A stretch of DNA of 64,000 nt from DASZIT01 sp052143315 (GTDB taxonomy: Bacteria; Actinomycetota; Acidimicrobiia; Acidimicrobiales; RAAP-2), in contig JBKQTE010000066.1 of assembly GCA_052143315.1 (NCBI GenBank), forward strand, positions 101,968-165,967, read 5' to 3'. This document shows, one piece after another, positions 1 to 8,451 of this stretch. Numbering within the stretch: position 1 is the stretch's first letter; each line of letters opens with the position of its first letter. Below the pieces are notes generated by a model that worked only from the letters and a program-made list of their open reading frames with translations, made no database searches and had not been told where the DNA came from. A program made the position numbers and the translations under genes.

Positions 1-504
1 GGCTACGGCCGCACCGGAGGTGCCTCGCACCGAGCCCGGCAGGCCACCGGCGCCCTCATGATGGCCGGCATGTTGGGGCTCTGCACAAGTGCCTACGGCC
101 TGCTCGACGGGACGGCCCCCGGAGTGCTGGGACTCCCGGCCATGGCGGTCGGCGCCTCCCTGTGCTGCCTGGGCCTGGCCCTCGGCAGCCGGCGGGTGCG
201 GCGGACCCAGTACCGCCCCGATCCCTGGCGACTGCCCGAGTGGGCGGTGGTGGCCTGCGGGATGGTGCCGGCCGTGGTGTTCCTGACCTCGTTCGGTGCC
301 GGTACGTCCTCGCTCAACCCCCCGACCGACCCGATGTCCTGGCCCACCCTGCCGGTCATCCCCGCCCTGGCCATCGTGGTGGCGGTGCTCGCCGCGGTGG
401 TGGCGCCCCCGCCGGTGCGACCGGGGGGGGCGCCGAGCCGGCCGGCAGAGGTCGGGCTCGAGCGGGACGTCGGGCGCCTGCGCACCACGAGCGTGGCGCC
501 GTGA
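1..504 (+). CDS. ecfT: EcfT-type ECF transporter transmembrane protein, 3' part only
   Basis: The reading frame is open from the first base, so the 5' end lies outside the window. The visible 167 codons begin with a GYGRTG stretch typical of the cytoplasmic region of EcfT/CbiQ proteins, followed by hydrophobic segments and a short Pro/Arg-rich tail. EcfT couples two ATPases to a substrate-binding S component in the membrane. Its stop overlaps the GTG start of the ATPase gene (GTGA), and the S component follows, so the three genes form one ECF module. The family call rests on this context plus the GYGR motif; the substrate is unknown. Confidence 0.75.
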   Translation, partial: GYGRTGGASHRARQATGALMMAGMLGLCTSAYGLLDGTAPGVLGLPAMAVGASLCCLGLALGSRRVRRTQYRPDPWRLPEWAVVACGMVPAVVFLTSFGAGTSSLNPPTDPMSWPTLPVIPALAIVVAVLAAVVAPPPVRPGGAPSRPAEVGLERDVGRLRTTSVAP

Positions 505-2120
505 TCGAGTTCGACCGGGTCTCGATCACCTATCAAGGGGCGCCGAGCCCGGTCCTGCGCAACGTCAACCTGGCCGTCGGCGAGGGCGAGCTGGTGCTGG
601 TGGTGGGCAGGACCGGGGTGGGCAAGTCGACGCTGCTCGGGGCCGTCAACGGCCTGGTGCCCCACTTCACCGGGGGCACGCTGGCCGGCCGGGTGCTGGT
701 CGAGGGGCGCGACACGCGGACCCACAAGCCGCGGGAGCTGGCCGACGTGGTGGGGGTGGTGGGCCAGGATCCGCTGGCCGGCTTCGTCACCGACACGGTG
801 GAAGAGGAGCTGGCCTACGCCATGGAGCAGCTGGCCGTGCCGTCCGCCGTCATGCGCAAACGGGTCGAAGAGACGCTCGACCTGTTGGGCATCGCCGAGC
901 TGCGCGACCGTCCCCTGCACCAGCTCTCCGGGGGCCAGCAGCAGCGGGTGGCGATCGGCTCGGTGCTGACGACCCAGCCCCGCATCCTGGTGCTCGACGA
1001 GCCGACCTCGGCCCTGGACCCGACGGCGGCCGAAGAGGTGCTGGCCGCCATCACCCGTCTGGTACACGACCTGGGGGTGACGGTGGTCCTGGCCGAGCAC
1101 CGCCTGGAGCGGGTGGTGCAGTACGCCGACTCGGTGGTCGAGGTGCGGTCCGACGGCACGGTGGGCGCCGGCACCCCGGCCTCCATGCTGGCCACGGCGG
1201 CCGTCGCCCCCCCGGTGGTCGAGCTGGGCCGGCTGGCCGGCTGGGACCCTCTCGCCCTTTCGGTGCGCGACGCCCGCCGCCTGGCCGGTCCCCTGCGCCT
1301 GCGGTTGGGCGACGGCCCGGTCCCGCCCCCGATCCGCCTGGTCCCGCGCACGCCCGGCGCCACTGTGCTCCGGGCCTGCAAGGTGATCGTCCGCTACGGG
1401 GAGACGGTGGCGGTGCGGGCCGTCGACCTCGATCTCAAGGGAGGCCAGGTCACCGCCCTGATGGGCCGCAACGGCTCCGGAAAATCGTCGTTGCTCTGGT
1501 CCCTCCAGGGCTCGGGCCCGCGCCAGGGGGGATCGGTCACCGTCGAGGGGACGGACCCGGCCACCGTGCCGGCCGCCAAGGCCCGGGCGCTGGTCGGCCT
1601 GGTGCCCCAGACCCCGGCCGACCTGCTGTACCTCGACACCGTGGCCGAGGAGTGCGATCAGGCCGACCGTGAGGCGGAAGGGGCCGCGCCCCTCAAGGCA
1701 CGGGAGGTGCTCGACCGCCTGGCTCCGGGCATCGGCGACCGCGAGCACCCCCGCGACCTGTCCGAGGGCCAGCGGCTGGCCCTGGTGCTCGCCATCCAGC
1801 TGGCCGCCAGCCCCACGGTGGTCCTCCTCGACGAGCCCACCCGGGGGCTCGACTACCCGGCCAAGCGGGCACTCATCGACATCCTCGACATCCTGGCCGG
1901 CGAGGGTCGGGCGGTAGTCATCGCCACTCATGACGTCGAGTTCGCGGCCGGCGCCGCCGACCGGGTGGTCGTCATGGCGGTGGGCGACGTGGTGGCCGAC
2001 GGCCCGACGGCCGCGGTGGTGACGGCCTCGCCCGCCTTCGCCCCCCAGCTGGCCAAGATCCTCTCCCCGGCCCCCTACCTCACCATGGACCAGGTGGTCC
2101 AGGTCCTCGGGGACGCGTGA
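501..2120 (+). CDS. ecfA: ECF transporter double ATPase (EcfA1-EcfA2 fusion)
   Basis: A 539-residue protein with two ABC ATPase domains in tandem. Domain 1 has Walker A GRTGVGKST near residue 37, signature LSGGQQQR near 141 and Walker B ILVLDEP. Domain 2 has Walker A GRNGSGKSS near 323, a degenerate signature LSEGQRL near 420 and VVLLDEPTRGLD. It powers vitamin or metal-ion uptake with EcfT and the S component. GTG at 501 is chosen because it overlaps the ecfT stop in a GTGA junction and the protein then starts directly at the first beta strand (VIEFDRVSITY). The weakened second signature suggests asymmetric ATP sites (inference). Confidence 0.9.
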   Translation: MIEFDRVSITYQGAPSPVLRNVNLAVGEGELVLVVGRTGVGKSTLLGAVNGLVPHFTGGTLAGRVLVEGRDTRTHKPRELADVVGVVGQDPLAGFVTDTVEEELAYAMEQLAVPSAVMRKRVEETLDLLGIAELRDRPLHQLSGGQQQRVAIGSVLTTQPRILVLDEPTSALDPTAAEEVLAAITRLVHDLGVTVVLAEHRLERVVQYADSVVEVRSDGTVGAGTPASMLATAAVAPPVVELGRLAGWDPLALSVRDARRLAGPLRLRLGDGPVPPPIRLVPRTPGATVLRACKVIVRYGETVAVRAVDLDLKGGQVTALMGRNGSGKSSLLWSLQGSGPRQGGSVTVEGTDPATVPAAKARALVGLVPQTPADLLYLDTVAEECDQADREAEGAAPLKAREVLDRLAPGIGDREHPRDLSEGQRLALVLAIQLAASPTVVLLDEPTRGLDYPAKRALIDILDILAGEGRAVVIATHDVEFAAGAADRVVVMAVGDVVADGPTAAVVTASPAFAPQLAKILSPAPYLTMDQVVQVLGDA

Positions 2121-3046
2121 TGTCGGGCCGCACCAGCGCCATCCCCCTCGGGCACCGGTCCCGACTGACGCTGGCCGTGGCCTCGTTCCTGGGCTTCATC
2201 GCCTTCCTGTGGCCGTTCGTGGTCGTCCCGGGCCGGGTCGGGGACACCACATTGGCCCCGCTCATGTTCGGCGCCCTGCTGCTGTTGGTGCTGGCCATCG
2301 TCTTCGCCGGGGTGGCCGACGGTGGGATCGATGCCAAGGCCATCGCCATGCTGGGCGTGCTCTCGGCGGTGGGCGCCGCCCTGCGGCCCCTCGGCGCCGG
2401 GACGGCCGGCATCGAGCTGGTCTTCTTCATCCTGGTGCTGGCCGGGCGGGTCTTCGGGCCCGGCTTCGGCTTCACCCTCGGCTGCACCACGCTGTTCGCC
2501 TCGGCCCTGCTCACCGGTGGCGTCGGGCCGTGGATGCCTTACCAGATGTTCGGGTGCGCCTGGGTCGGGCTCTTCGCCGGACTGCTTCCCCCAGCCTCAG
2601 GCCGCCGCGAGGTGCTGCTCCTGGCCGGCTACGGGGCTGTCGCCGCCTACTGCTACGGGTTCATGGTGAACCTCTCGTTCTGGCCGTTCTCGCTGGACCC
2701 GCAGAGCTCGATCGCCTACCAGCCCGGGGCGTCGCTCAGTGCCAACGTGCACCACTACCTGATCTTCGACGCCACCACCTCCCTGGGCTGGGACACCGGG
2801 CGGGCCATCACCACGGCCGTCTGCATCGTGCTCGTCGGGCCAGCCCTGCTCGCCACCTTCCGTCGGGCGTCCCGCCGGGCGGCCTTCGAGGCGCCGAGGG
2901 TGTTCGTCGCCCCGCTCCTCGATCAGCGGCGTGACCCTGCTGGGCAGCCGAGGGGTGTGCGACGCAATCTCGCTCGCACCGATTCGCCGAACGGGACAGA
3001 GGCGGTCTCGGCTGTGCAGACAGACACGCCCGGATCGGCTACCTGA
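2120..3046 (+). CDS. ECF transporter S component (substrate-specific membrane subunit)
   Basis: A 308-residue protein with about six hydrophobic segments, including the run around GPGFGFTLGCTTLFASALLTGG that is characteristic of actinobacterial ECF S components encoded after ecfT and ecfA. ATG 2120 overlaps the ATPase stop (TGATG), indicating translational coupling; an in-frame GTG at 2117 is an alternative. The last 35 or so residues are polar, Arg/Pro-rich and unlike the rest. They run up to the edge of the acyl-CoA dehydrogenase relic at 3038, so the natural C terminus may have been altered when the adjacent island formed. The substrate cannot be told from sequence. Confidence 0.8.
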   Translation: MSGRTSAIPLGHRSRLTLAVASFLGFIAFLWPFVVVPGRVGDTTLAPLMFGALLLLVLAIVFAGVADGGIDAKAIAMLGVLSAVGAALRPLGAGTAGIELVFFILVLAGRVFGPGFGFTLGCTTLFASALLTGGVGPWMPYQMFGCAWVGLFAGLLPPASGRREVLLLAGYGAVAAYCYGFMVNLSFWPFSLDPQSSIAYQPGASLSANVHHYLIFDATTSLGWDTGRAITTAVCIVLVGPALLATFRRASRRAAFEAPRVFVAPLLDQRRDPAGQPRGVRRNLARTDSPNGTEAVSAVQTDTPGSAT

Positions 3047-3121
3047 TCTGCACCCCGGAGATGGCCCGGCTGATGACCAGGCACTGGATCGCGCTGGTCC
3101 CTTCGAAGATGGTGTAGGTCT
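3038..3121 (-). pseudogene. Relic of acyl-CoA dehydrogenase 3' end (left copy of direct repeat)
   Basis: These 84 bases match the 3' end of the intact acyl-CoA dehydrogenase gene at 10743-10826 with four mismatches. On the minus strand they still read about 25 codons, from YTIFEGTSAIQ through the terminal GVQIR and stop, and keep the catalytic Glu. Nothing else of the gene remains. The two copies are in the same orientation and bracket 7.7 kb of accessory genes. Confidence 0.9.
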
Positions 3122-3251
3122 GATCCGTCCGTCCGGCAGGGTATCCGAAGTGCCATCGCGAGCCTGGCTGTCCGACCCTCGTGACGGGCCGAACTGACCC
3201 GTATTAAGCGATCTGGGGCAGGCTGAAGCGATCCGGCGTCGAACCTCCAGA

Positions 3252-3647
3252 TCAGCGGTCCATCGAGTGGATTCTGTTGGCCGTGATCGTCAGGATCACT
3301 CGCACTTGGTCCCGTCCGCCGTACCACTGGTAGGGGCCACCCGTGTACCGCTGGGAGAGGATCTCGATGTGCTCTGCCCCACCCTTGGTCGTGATGTTCG
3401 TGACACGCCCGCGGACGGCGTAGTAGCGAGACGGCTCGGCGGCGTCGCAGACGGCAACCGACACTCGGGGGTCCCGTTCGATGTTGTGCATCTTTTGGTG
3501 CGTCTGGACCGTGTTGATGATCACGTGGGCACCATCCGTGTCGACCCAGGTCTGGGTCGTCTGCGGCGAGCCGTCAGGCATCAACGTGGTGATGAAGCAA
3601 GGGTTCCGGCCTCGCATCAACTCGACGAATCGGTCAGGCAGATCCAT
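3252..3647 (-). CDS. PPOX-class (F420-dependent type) flavin/deazaflavin oxidoreductase
   Basis: A 131-residue single-domain protein of the pyridoxamine-5'-phosphate-oxidase-like split-barrel fold. The opening DLPDRFVELM...NPCFITTLMPDGSPQTTQTWV and the central INTVQTHQKMHNIERDPRVSVAV are typical of the actinobacterial PPOX group that binds F420 or flavin (Rv1155-like). ATG 3647 is chosen because the longer frame to 3713 adds a non-conserved leader. No convincing ribosome binding site is seen. It is an isolated gene at the left of the accessory island, and the cofactor is inferred from the family only. Confidence 0.8.
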   Translation of the reverse strand: MDLPDRFVELMRGRNPCFITTLMPDGSPQTTQTWVDTDGAHVIINTVQTHQKMHNIERDPRVSVAVCDAAEPSRYYAVRGRVTNITTKGGAEHIEILSQRYTGGPYQWYGGRDQVRVILTITANRIHSMDR

Positions 3648-3863
3648 GGACTTGACGCTAGTGCAAGGCTCAGATCTCCCAGTAGGCGGAACAAGGCTGA
3701 CGGGTCTACACAAGATGACGTTGAACCACCCCGCTCCCGGTGATTGGTCAGAGACACCCTCCCCCGTCTACTGGTTGCCGGATCGAACCCCAGCCAGTCC
3801 GAAAGCGCAAGCGGTGGCCTTCTATCCGTGCGGGCGAAGACGGGGCACGGGCGGGTTTGGCGG

Positions 3864-4184
3864 ATGTGGAACTGGCCCTACATTTGCCATGGCGATCCGG
3901 AGTGGCAGCGGGCTGAGCGGACTGGCGTCTGTGTCGGCGTATTCGTATGCCTCACCGGCAGTGTGTCGTGGGTGCCACCCACTCTTCACCTTCCCGGTCT
4001 GCTGCTGGGTGTCGCTGGCGCCGCAGCGGGCCTCTCCTACCTGTCGGTGCTAGGCCGTCGCAAGGCCCGGCAACTGGCGGCTGCGCCTGATCCGTGCATC
4101 GACCCTGGGGCCAACGCCTCGGGACGGGGGACTGTGATAAGCGTTGGGCACGGCCAAGAGAAAGGCGGTTCCGATGATTGCTGA
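3864..4184 (+). CDS. Small membrane protein, paralogue A of a tandem pair
   Basis: I do not recognise a named family. The 106-residue product starts MWNWPYICHGDPEWQRAE, has two hydrophobic segments (roughly residues 20-38 and 45-60) and a polar tail with APDPCIDPG. The gene at 4536 encodes the same architecture (WPYIRRRDPEWRR, two hydrophobic segments, ARPNPFIDPGP), so the two are duplicates. ATG 3864 is chosen by aligning the pair; a longer TTG-started frame from 3744 adds unrelated sequence. It overlaps the start of the next gene by 11 bases. Confidence 0.55.
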   Translation: MWNWPYICHGDPEWQRAERTGVCVGVFVCLTGSVSWVPPTLHLPGLLLGVAGAAAGLSYLSVLGRRKARQLAAAPDPCIDPGANASGRGTVISVGHGQEKGGSDDC

Positions 4185-4425
4185 GATCTTCGGACTCGAC
4201 GGTATTATTACCCTGTTCTTCACCCTGCTCTTTCTGGCCGTCTTCGTCCTGATCATCATCTCCGTCGTCCAAGTGGCGAGGGCGCCGGGTCTGACGGTGG
4301 GAGCCAAGTGGGCGTGGTCCCTTGGCATGGTCATCGGCTACTGGTTGTTCTGGCTCCCAGGGGTCGTCGTCATGGTCACCTTCCAGCTAATGAAGAAGCG
4401 GTGGACCCACCCCCGGCTCTACTGA
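4174..4425 (+). CDS. Small two-helix membrane protein (PLDc_N-like)
   Basis: An 83-residue protein with two strong transmembrane stretches separated by a short polar linker (VARAPGLTVGAKWAW) and a basic C-terminal tail. This resembles the short membrane domain called PLDc_N that occurs alone or before phospholipase D domains in Actinobacteria. ATG 4174 follows an AAAGGCGG ribosome-binding-like site. It lies between the two duplicated small membrane proteins and overlaps the first, so the three are probably co-transcribed. Function unknown. Confidence 0.6.
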   Translation: MIAEIFGLDGIITLFFTLLFLAVFVLIIISVVQVARAPGLTVGAKWAWSLGMVIGYWLFWLPGVVVMVTFQLMKKRWTHPRLY

Positions 4426-4535
4426 CTCACCGCACCTTTCAATGGCTTGGATTATCCGGTTCGCTTAGTGGTGATGGAGCAGGTGAACAGCCCGATGCGT
4501 AAGCAGTAGCCTCCTGTCTGTGCGGGAGGCGAAGG

Positions 4536-4826
4536 GTGTCAGGCGGGTGTGGCGGTGACCTGGCTTGGCCGTACATTCGCCGTCGCGATCCGGAGTGGCG
4601 GCGGTACCTGTGGACGAGGGCCTCTTTGTACGGATTCATTTTCATGGCCATCGGCGGGACGTGGAATCCACGCTTCTACCTTCCCACTGTGCTTGTAGGT
4701 GGTGCTGGCGCCGCAGCCAGCTTCTACTACCTGACGGAGCTGATCCATCGAAGCACCGGGCGGCTGGCAGCTCGACCTAACCCGTTCATCGACCCCGGCC
4801 CAACGCCTCCGTCGGGCAACAGCTAG
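4536..4826 (+). CDS. Small membrane protein, paralogue B of a tandem pair
   Basis: A 96-residue protein starting at GTG 4536 behind a GGGAGGC site. It has a WPYIRRRDPEWRRY segment, two hydrophobic segments (GFIFMAIGG and LPTVLVGGAGAAASFYYL) and a tail with ARPNPFIDPGPTPP. It is clearly paralogous to the product at 3864-4184, and similarity continues at DNA level into the upstream region. No function is known for the family. Confidence 0.6.
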   Translation: MSGGCGGDLAWPYIRRRDPEWRRYLWTRASLYGFIFMAIGGTWNPRFYLPTVLVGGAGAAASFYYLTELIHRSTGRLAARPNPFIDPGPTPPSGNS

Positions 4827-4918
4827 GCCACAACCCCACCCCCCACAGCCGGCAGCGTTAGGAGTCAGGGTCGCCCGAGTCCTCGAGACTCGCTTTCCGC
4901 ACTTCTCGGTCCTGATTT

Positions 4919-5260
4919 CTACCCCCAGCCCTCCGCCTCGGCCATAGCCAGGATCGAGAGCTCCTCGAGTTGCTTGCGCAGTTCCCGTAGTCGTCGGGCG
5001 TTCGCGAACCACGGTCGATAGCGTTCTGCCTGCTCAGCAGTGAGGTTGCGGGTGACGGTCGTTTTGTCGACCTTGCGGGTCCACGTCGAATAGGGACCGT
5101 GTAGCTGCGGGGGTTCGGCCCGGCACCGGCATGTGGGATTGGAACACCTGGTGTGCCGCTCAGTGACGCTCCCCGGCAACGTCCAGCCGATCTCGGCCAT
5201 CTCGGCGAGCAGGGCCCGATGGCGATCCTCTGGCTTCGTCGACGATTGTCTTGGACTCAC
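4919..5260 (-). CDS. DUF6788-type IS accessory protein
   Basis: A 113-residue protein with a CSNPTCRCR zinc-ribbon-like Cys cluster, an LHGPYSTWTRKV stretch and a basic helical C terminus (RLRELRKQLEEL). Proteins of this type are commonly encoded beside transposases and may bind DNA. GTG 5260 is chosen because a strong GGAGGT site lies nine bases upstream; the longer frame to 5302 would run through a palindrome in the shared promoter region. It is divergent from the transposase and inside the inverted repeats, so it is part of the element. Role in transposition not established. Confidence 0.7.
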   Translation of the reverse strand: MSPRQSSTKPEDRHRALLAEMAEIGWTLPGSVTERHTRCSNPTCRCRAEPPQLHGPYSTWTRKVDKTTVTRNLTAEQAERYRPWFANARRLRELRKQLEELSILAMAEAEGWG

Positions 5261-5282
5261 TGATGATCCACCTCCGATGGTG

Positions 5283-5302
5283 TTGAAGTATATAGGCTTC
5301 AA
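5283..5302. promoter_or_regulatory. Palindrome between divergent IS genes
   Basis: TTGAAG and CTTCAA are separated by eight A/T-rich bases (TATATAGG). The 20-bp inverted repeat lies between the two divergent starts (5260 and 5332) and may hold overlapping -10 boxes or an operator. Confidence 0.45.
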
Positions 5303-5331
5303 GTATGGTCGGGCAAGGAGCCGCCGGGGGA

Positions 5332-7044
5332 ATGGCTGTGACCGGCGAGTTCCAGCTGCACTCCGAACTGCTCGGCGCCATGCCCCTGGTCAGCTACTTC
5401 CTCGAGCGCCTCAACCTTCACGAGCTCCTCGAACGCCACGTCCCCCACGATGATCGCCGGCTGAAGGTCGCCCCGGCGATCGTGCTCGGTGTCGTCGTGC
5501 GCAACCTCGTCCTGCACCGCGAGCCGGTCTATGCACTCGGTGAGTGGGCCGAACCTTTTCGCCCCTCGGTCCTCGGCCTCGATGGCGTGGATCCCGGTGT
5601 GCTCAACGATGACCGAGTGGGCCGGACCCTCCTTCGGCTCTTCGATGCTGACCGGGCCAGCCTCATGACCGAGCTGGTCCTCGGGGCGGTCGAGAAGTTC
5701 AGCATCGACTGCAGCGAGCTGCACAACGACTCGACGTCGATCACCTTCTCGGGCGCCTACCGCACCGCCACTGGGGAGCCCCGCGGCGGGAAGGCAACAC
5801 CCGCTATCGCCTTCGGCCACAACAAGGACCACCGTGCGGACCTGAAGCAGCTGGTGTGGATCCTGACGGTGAGCGCGGATGGTGCCGTCCCCCTCGCCTA
5901 CCGGGTGGAGTCGGGAAACACCAACGACGACACCACTCACGTCGCCACCTGGGACGCCCTGGTGGCGCTGGTCGGAAGGAGCGACTTCCTCTACGTGGCT
6001 GACACCAAACTGGCCAACCGGGACGCCATGGACCACATCGCCGCCCGTGGCGGGCGGTTCGTCACGGTGCTACCCCGCACGAGGAAGGAGGACGGGTTCT
6101 TCCGCCAGTGGATCCAGGACAACGTCCCCACCTGGGCTGAAGCCGCCCGTCGACCGTCACGTCGAGCAGGCGAGCCCGACAACATCTGGCGGACGACCCC
6201 GTCGCCTGTCCCGTCGGCCGAGGGCTACCGGATCGTGTGGGCCCACTCGAGCATCGAGGAGGCGCTCGATGCCGAGTCCCGCTCGGACCGAATCCAGCGG
6301 GCCGTGGCTGCCCTGGCCGATTTGGCCAAGCGTGTGGCGGGACCACGCTCGCGCTGGCACACGCGCGTCGCGGTGGAACAGGCCGCCGAGCGTGCCCTTG
6401 CCCCGTGCCACGCCGGACGCTGGGTGCACATCGAGGTGACCGAAGCGGACGAAGAGACCTTCCGCCAGGAGCGCCGGGGTCGCCCCGGGGAAGAGACCCG
6501 CTATCGCAAGGAGACTCGGACTCGCTTCGAGCTGCGCTGGAGCATCGACACCGATCTCGTGTCCTTCGATGCACGAAGCGACGGCTGTTTCCCGCTCGTC
6601 ACCAACGACACCGGGCTCACCGACGCTCAGGTGCTCAGCGCCTACAAGTACCAGCCCCATCTCGAACGACGGCACGCCCAGCTCAAGGGCACTCAACTCG
6701 TTGCCCCCGTCTTCTTGAAGGACCCGGCACGCATCGAAGGGCTGCTTTGCTGCCACTTCGTCGCCCTACTTGTCCAAGCACTCGTCGAACGCCAGATCCG
6801 CACGGCCATGGCAGACGGAGGCACCGAGGCGATCCCGCTCTACCCCGAGGAGCGAGACTGCGGTTCGCCGAGTGCGCCACGAATCTTCGAGATCTTCAGC
6901 GGCGTCTCCCGTCACCATCTTCAACAGTCCGGAAGAACCATCCAAGTGTTCGACCCCGAGCTCACCGACCTACAGGGTCAGGTCCTTGATCTGCTCGGCG
7001 TGCCTCGCTCTGTCTACGCAGACAGTCCGCCCTCCAGCCCGTGA
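5332..7044 (+). CDS. IS1634-family DDE transposase
   Basis: A 570-residue transposase. The N-terminal region (MPLVSYFLERLNLHELLERHVP) matches the DUF4277-type domain of IS1634 transposases. The catalytic part contains DCSELHNDSTSITFSG (first Asp), a LYVADTKLANRDAM segment (second Asp) and SYKYQPHLERRHAQLKG-type sequence with the C-terminal Glu. ATG 5332 follows a G-rich site; an in-frame start at 5305 adds nine residues. The stop TGA is the innermost edge of the right inverted repeat, as is normal for compact IS elements. No frameshift is seen, so it may be active. Confidence 0.88.
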   Translation: MAVTGEFQLHSELLGAMPLVSYFLERLNLHELLERHVPHDDRRLKVAPAIVLGVVVRNLVLHREPVYALGEWAEPFRPSVLGLDGVDPGVLNDDRVGRTLLRLFDADRASLMTELVLGAVEKFSIDCSELHNDSTSITFSGAYRTATGEPRGGKATPAIAFGHNKDHRADLKQLVWILTVSADGAVPLAYRVESGNTNDDTTHVATWDALVALVGRSDFLYVADTKLANRDAMDHIAARGGRFVTVLPRTRKEDGFFRQWIQDNVPTWAEAARRPSRRAGEPDNIWRTTPSPVPSAEGYRIVWAHSSIEEALDAESRSDRIQRAVAALADLAKRVAGPRSRWHTRVAVEQAAERALAPCHAGRWVHIEVTEADEETFRQERRGRPGEETRYRKETRTRFELRWSIDTDLVSFDARSDGCFPLVTNDTGLTDAQVLSAYKYQPHLERRHAQLKGTQLVAPVFLKDPARIEGLLCCHFVALLVQALVERQIRTAMADGGTEAIPLYPEERDCGSPSAPRIFEIFSGVSRHHLQQSGRTIQVFDPELTDLQGQVLDLLGVPRSVYADSPPSSP

Positions 7045-7809
7045 GAAATCACAACCGAGAAGTGCGGAAAGCGAGTCGAGAGAGACCGGGAAAGCGAGAT
7101 CATCCCAGTGGACAGTGAGGGTTGCCGCTTCGTGCGGAATGCCTGGGGCGAACTCAGCCCGTCCAGTTCGTTCATTTCCTCCGCCGCTCGAGCCGCCGCC
7201 GGTACTCCGATAGTCAGTCGCCAGATCGTCAGTGAGAGTGAGCGTCTGGAGTGGCGGGCGACTCAACCTGTGGAGAAAATGTCGGCGCATCATGGCGCGC
7301 TCATCCTCCGGGAGACCCTCGGTATCCCGATCATGGGCGCGTAGCTCGTCGGCGTACTGAAGCTCGGCGTCAGGAAGCGGGGCCATTCTCCAGGTAACGG
7401 CCACCGCCGTGTCATATCTCTCCACGCCCAGGATCTGCAACCGTCCACCGTACGGAATCTGTCGGTCCGCATCGAGCACGGGCAGGAGTTCGAGAAACTG
7501 GGCAATCGGGGCAATCGGGGCAACCGGCGGAGGTGTCGGCGGCTCGCCGTCCCCGATGAAGATAGCTCGCGCGCCTTTGAATCCCGGAGGCGAAGGTTCG
7601 AGCGGGGCTAGGCCGAGGGCCACATGCATTCGACTGTTCCAGTCCTGGGCCTCATCGGCATCCATCGCATCAGCCGCTCGGAGCGCCTCGATGGCTCCAC
7701 CAAAGCCAGCGAGCATCTGTTGCCTCCAGGATAAGACTTCGACCTGAGGTGGCCGCACCCTCGCGATTGTCAGCCGTTCCACCAAGTACCTCTTAGCACC
7801 TTGGTTCAT
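6970..7809 (-). CDS. Hypothetical protein whose 3' end was replaced by the IS element
   Basis: The family is not recognised. The 279-residue frame has a helical N-terminal half and a Pro-rich region (PPTPPPVAPIAPIAQF). Its last 35 residues are encoded by the IS. If the IS (4888-7076) and one CGAG copy are removed, the minus-strand frame continues as VSLEDSGDPDS and stops at 4858-4860, giving a natural C terminus of only eight more residues. So the insertion swapped a short tail for a longer one and may not have destroyed function. The ATG is at 7807-7809. Confidence 0.6.
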   Translation of the reverse strand: MNQGAKRYLVERLTIARVRPPQVEVLSWRQQMLAGFGGAIEALRAADAMDADEAQDWNSRMHVALGLAPLEPSPPGFKGARAIFIGDGEPPTPPPVAPIAPIAQFLELLPVLDADRQIPYGGRLQILGVERYDTAVAVTWRMAPLPDAELQYADELRAHDRDTEGLPEDERAMMRRHFLHRLSRPPLQTLTLTDDLATDYRSTGGGSSGGGNERTGRAEFAPGIPHEAATLTVHWDDLAFPVSLDSLSALLGCDFSRAGGRTVCVDRARHAEQIKDLTL

Positions 7810-7959
7810 GCCCGCCTCCGTACTTTGCGTGACTTCGCCCTCTCTGGTGAGAGTATCTCCGGCGTACCAGCTGGGTCTCCGAACTGGCGTCCGGGGCGAG
7901 GGTCCATCAGAGCATCGGTCCGCTGGTCTGGGAGACCCCCGTAAATCGAGCGTGCCGCT

Positions 7960-8253
7960 CTACGGATCCTTGGGCAAGGCAAGGTTCCTTGGGGCAGGCG
8001 CCCGATCGACGTATCGCCTCACCTTGGCGCTTTCGGTGGCCGTGGCCCGATGGAGATCAGCCCATCCCAGGACCGAGGAGAGCCGAGAGCATGCAAACTC
8101 GACGGCCTGACCCGGACCTGCTTCGAAGGGCAGCGTCGGAGATCCCTGAAACAGTCCCCAACCCTGCTTGACCCGAACTTCGTGTCTCCCGGGGGCAATC
8201 TCGAAGACTCGCACCTGATCGCCCCAAAGCTCTCCACGTTCGGCCCCGTCCAA
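7960..8253 (-). pseudogene. 5'-truncated beta-sandwich (PEGA-like) protein remnant
   Basis: The 97-codon frame reads like the central part of small actinobacterial proteins with a VxLDGxExGEL...VRVFEIAPGRHEVRVKQGW strand pattern followed by EAGPGQAVEFAC. In-frame sequence of the same kind (FTVF) continues upstream of the only possible start (TTG 8253) but meets a TAA after four codons. The expected N-terminal strand is therefore missing. I read this as a decayed gene; a real short protein with a TTG start remains possible. Confidence 0.4.
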
Positions 8254-8451
8254 GAAAACAGTGAATTAGCCCGCCCACGCGATTACCGCCTTCGGCCTAT
8301 AGAGGCGGACGAGCGCGCCAGATCTCATTCGATCAGGCTAACGCCTTGGTCCTGGGCGTCCCCGGGGCGGGAACCGCACACCTCGCTGTCCCACCGACCC
8401 GGCAGCGATCTGGGCGACCCGGAATTGAGTTTCTGCAACCTCCGCTCGTCG

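Larger units (their letters stand above)
3820..4805 (+). repeat. Tandem duplication of a ~300-bp small-membrane-protein unit
   Basis: Roughly 3820-4115 and 4505-4805 align at DNA level, including about 45 bases upstream of each start and the coding regions. They are separated by the PLDc_N-like gene. Limits are approximate because the copies have diverged. Confidence 0.6.
4888..7076. mobile_element. IS1634-like insertion sequence with inverted repeats and 4-bp target duplication
   Basis: The element is bounded by inverted repeats: ACTCGCTTTCCGCACTTCTC at the left end, with its reverse complement ending at 7076. Similarity continues inward to about 33 bases with two mismatches. CGAG occurs immediately outside both ends (4884-4887 and 7077-7080), consistent with a 4-bp target duplication. 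It carries a transposase and a divergent DUF6788-type small gene. Removing the element and one CGAG restores an open reading frame on the minus strand (see the gene ending at 6970), which supports these borders. A 4-bp duplication is slightly shorter than usually quoted for the family. Confidence 0.85.

Noticed and set aside
162..500. N-terminal extension of the EcfA frame overlapping ecfT
   Set aside because: Low-complexity Arg/Pro/Gly sequence in the wrong frame of ecfT; GTG 501 gives a normal ATPase start.
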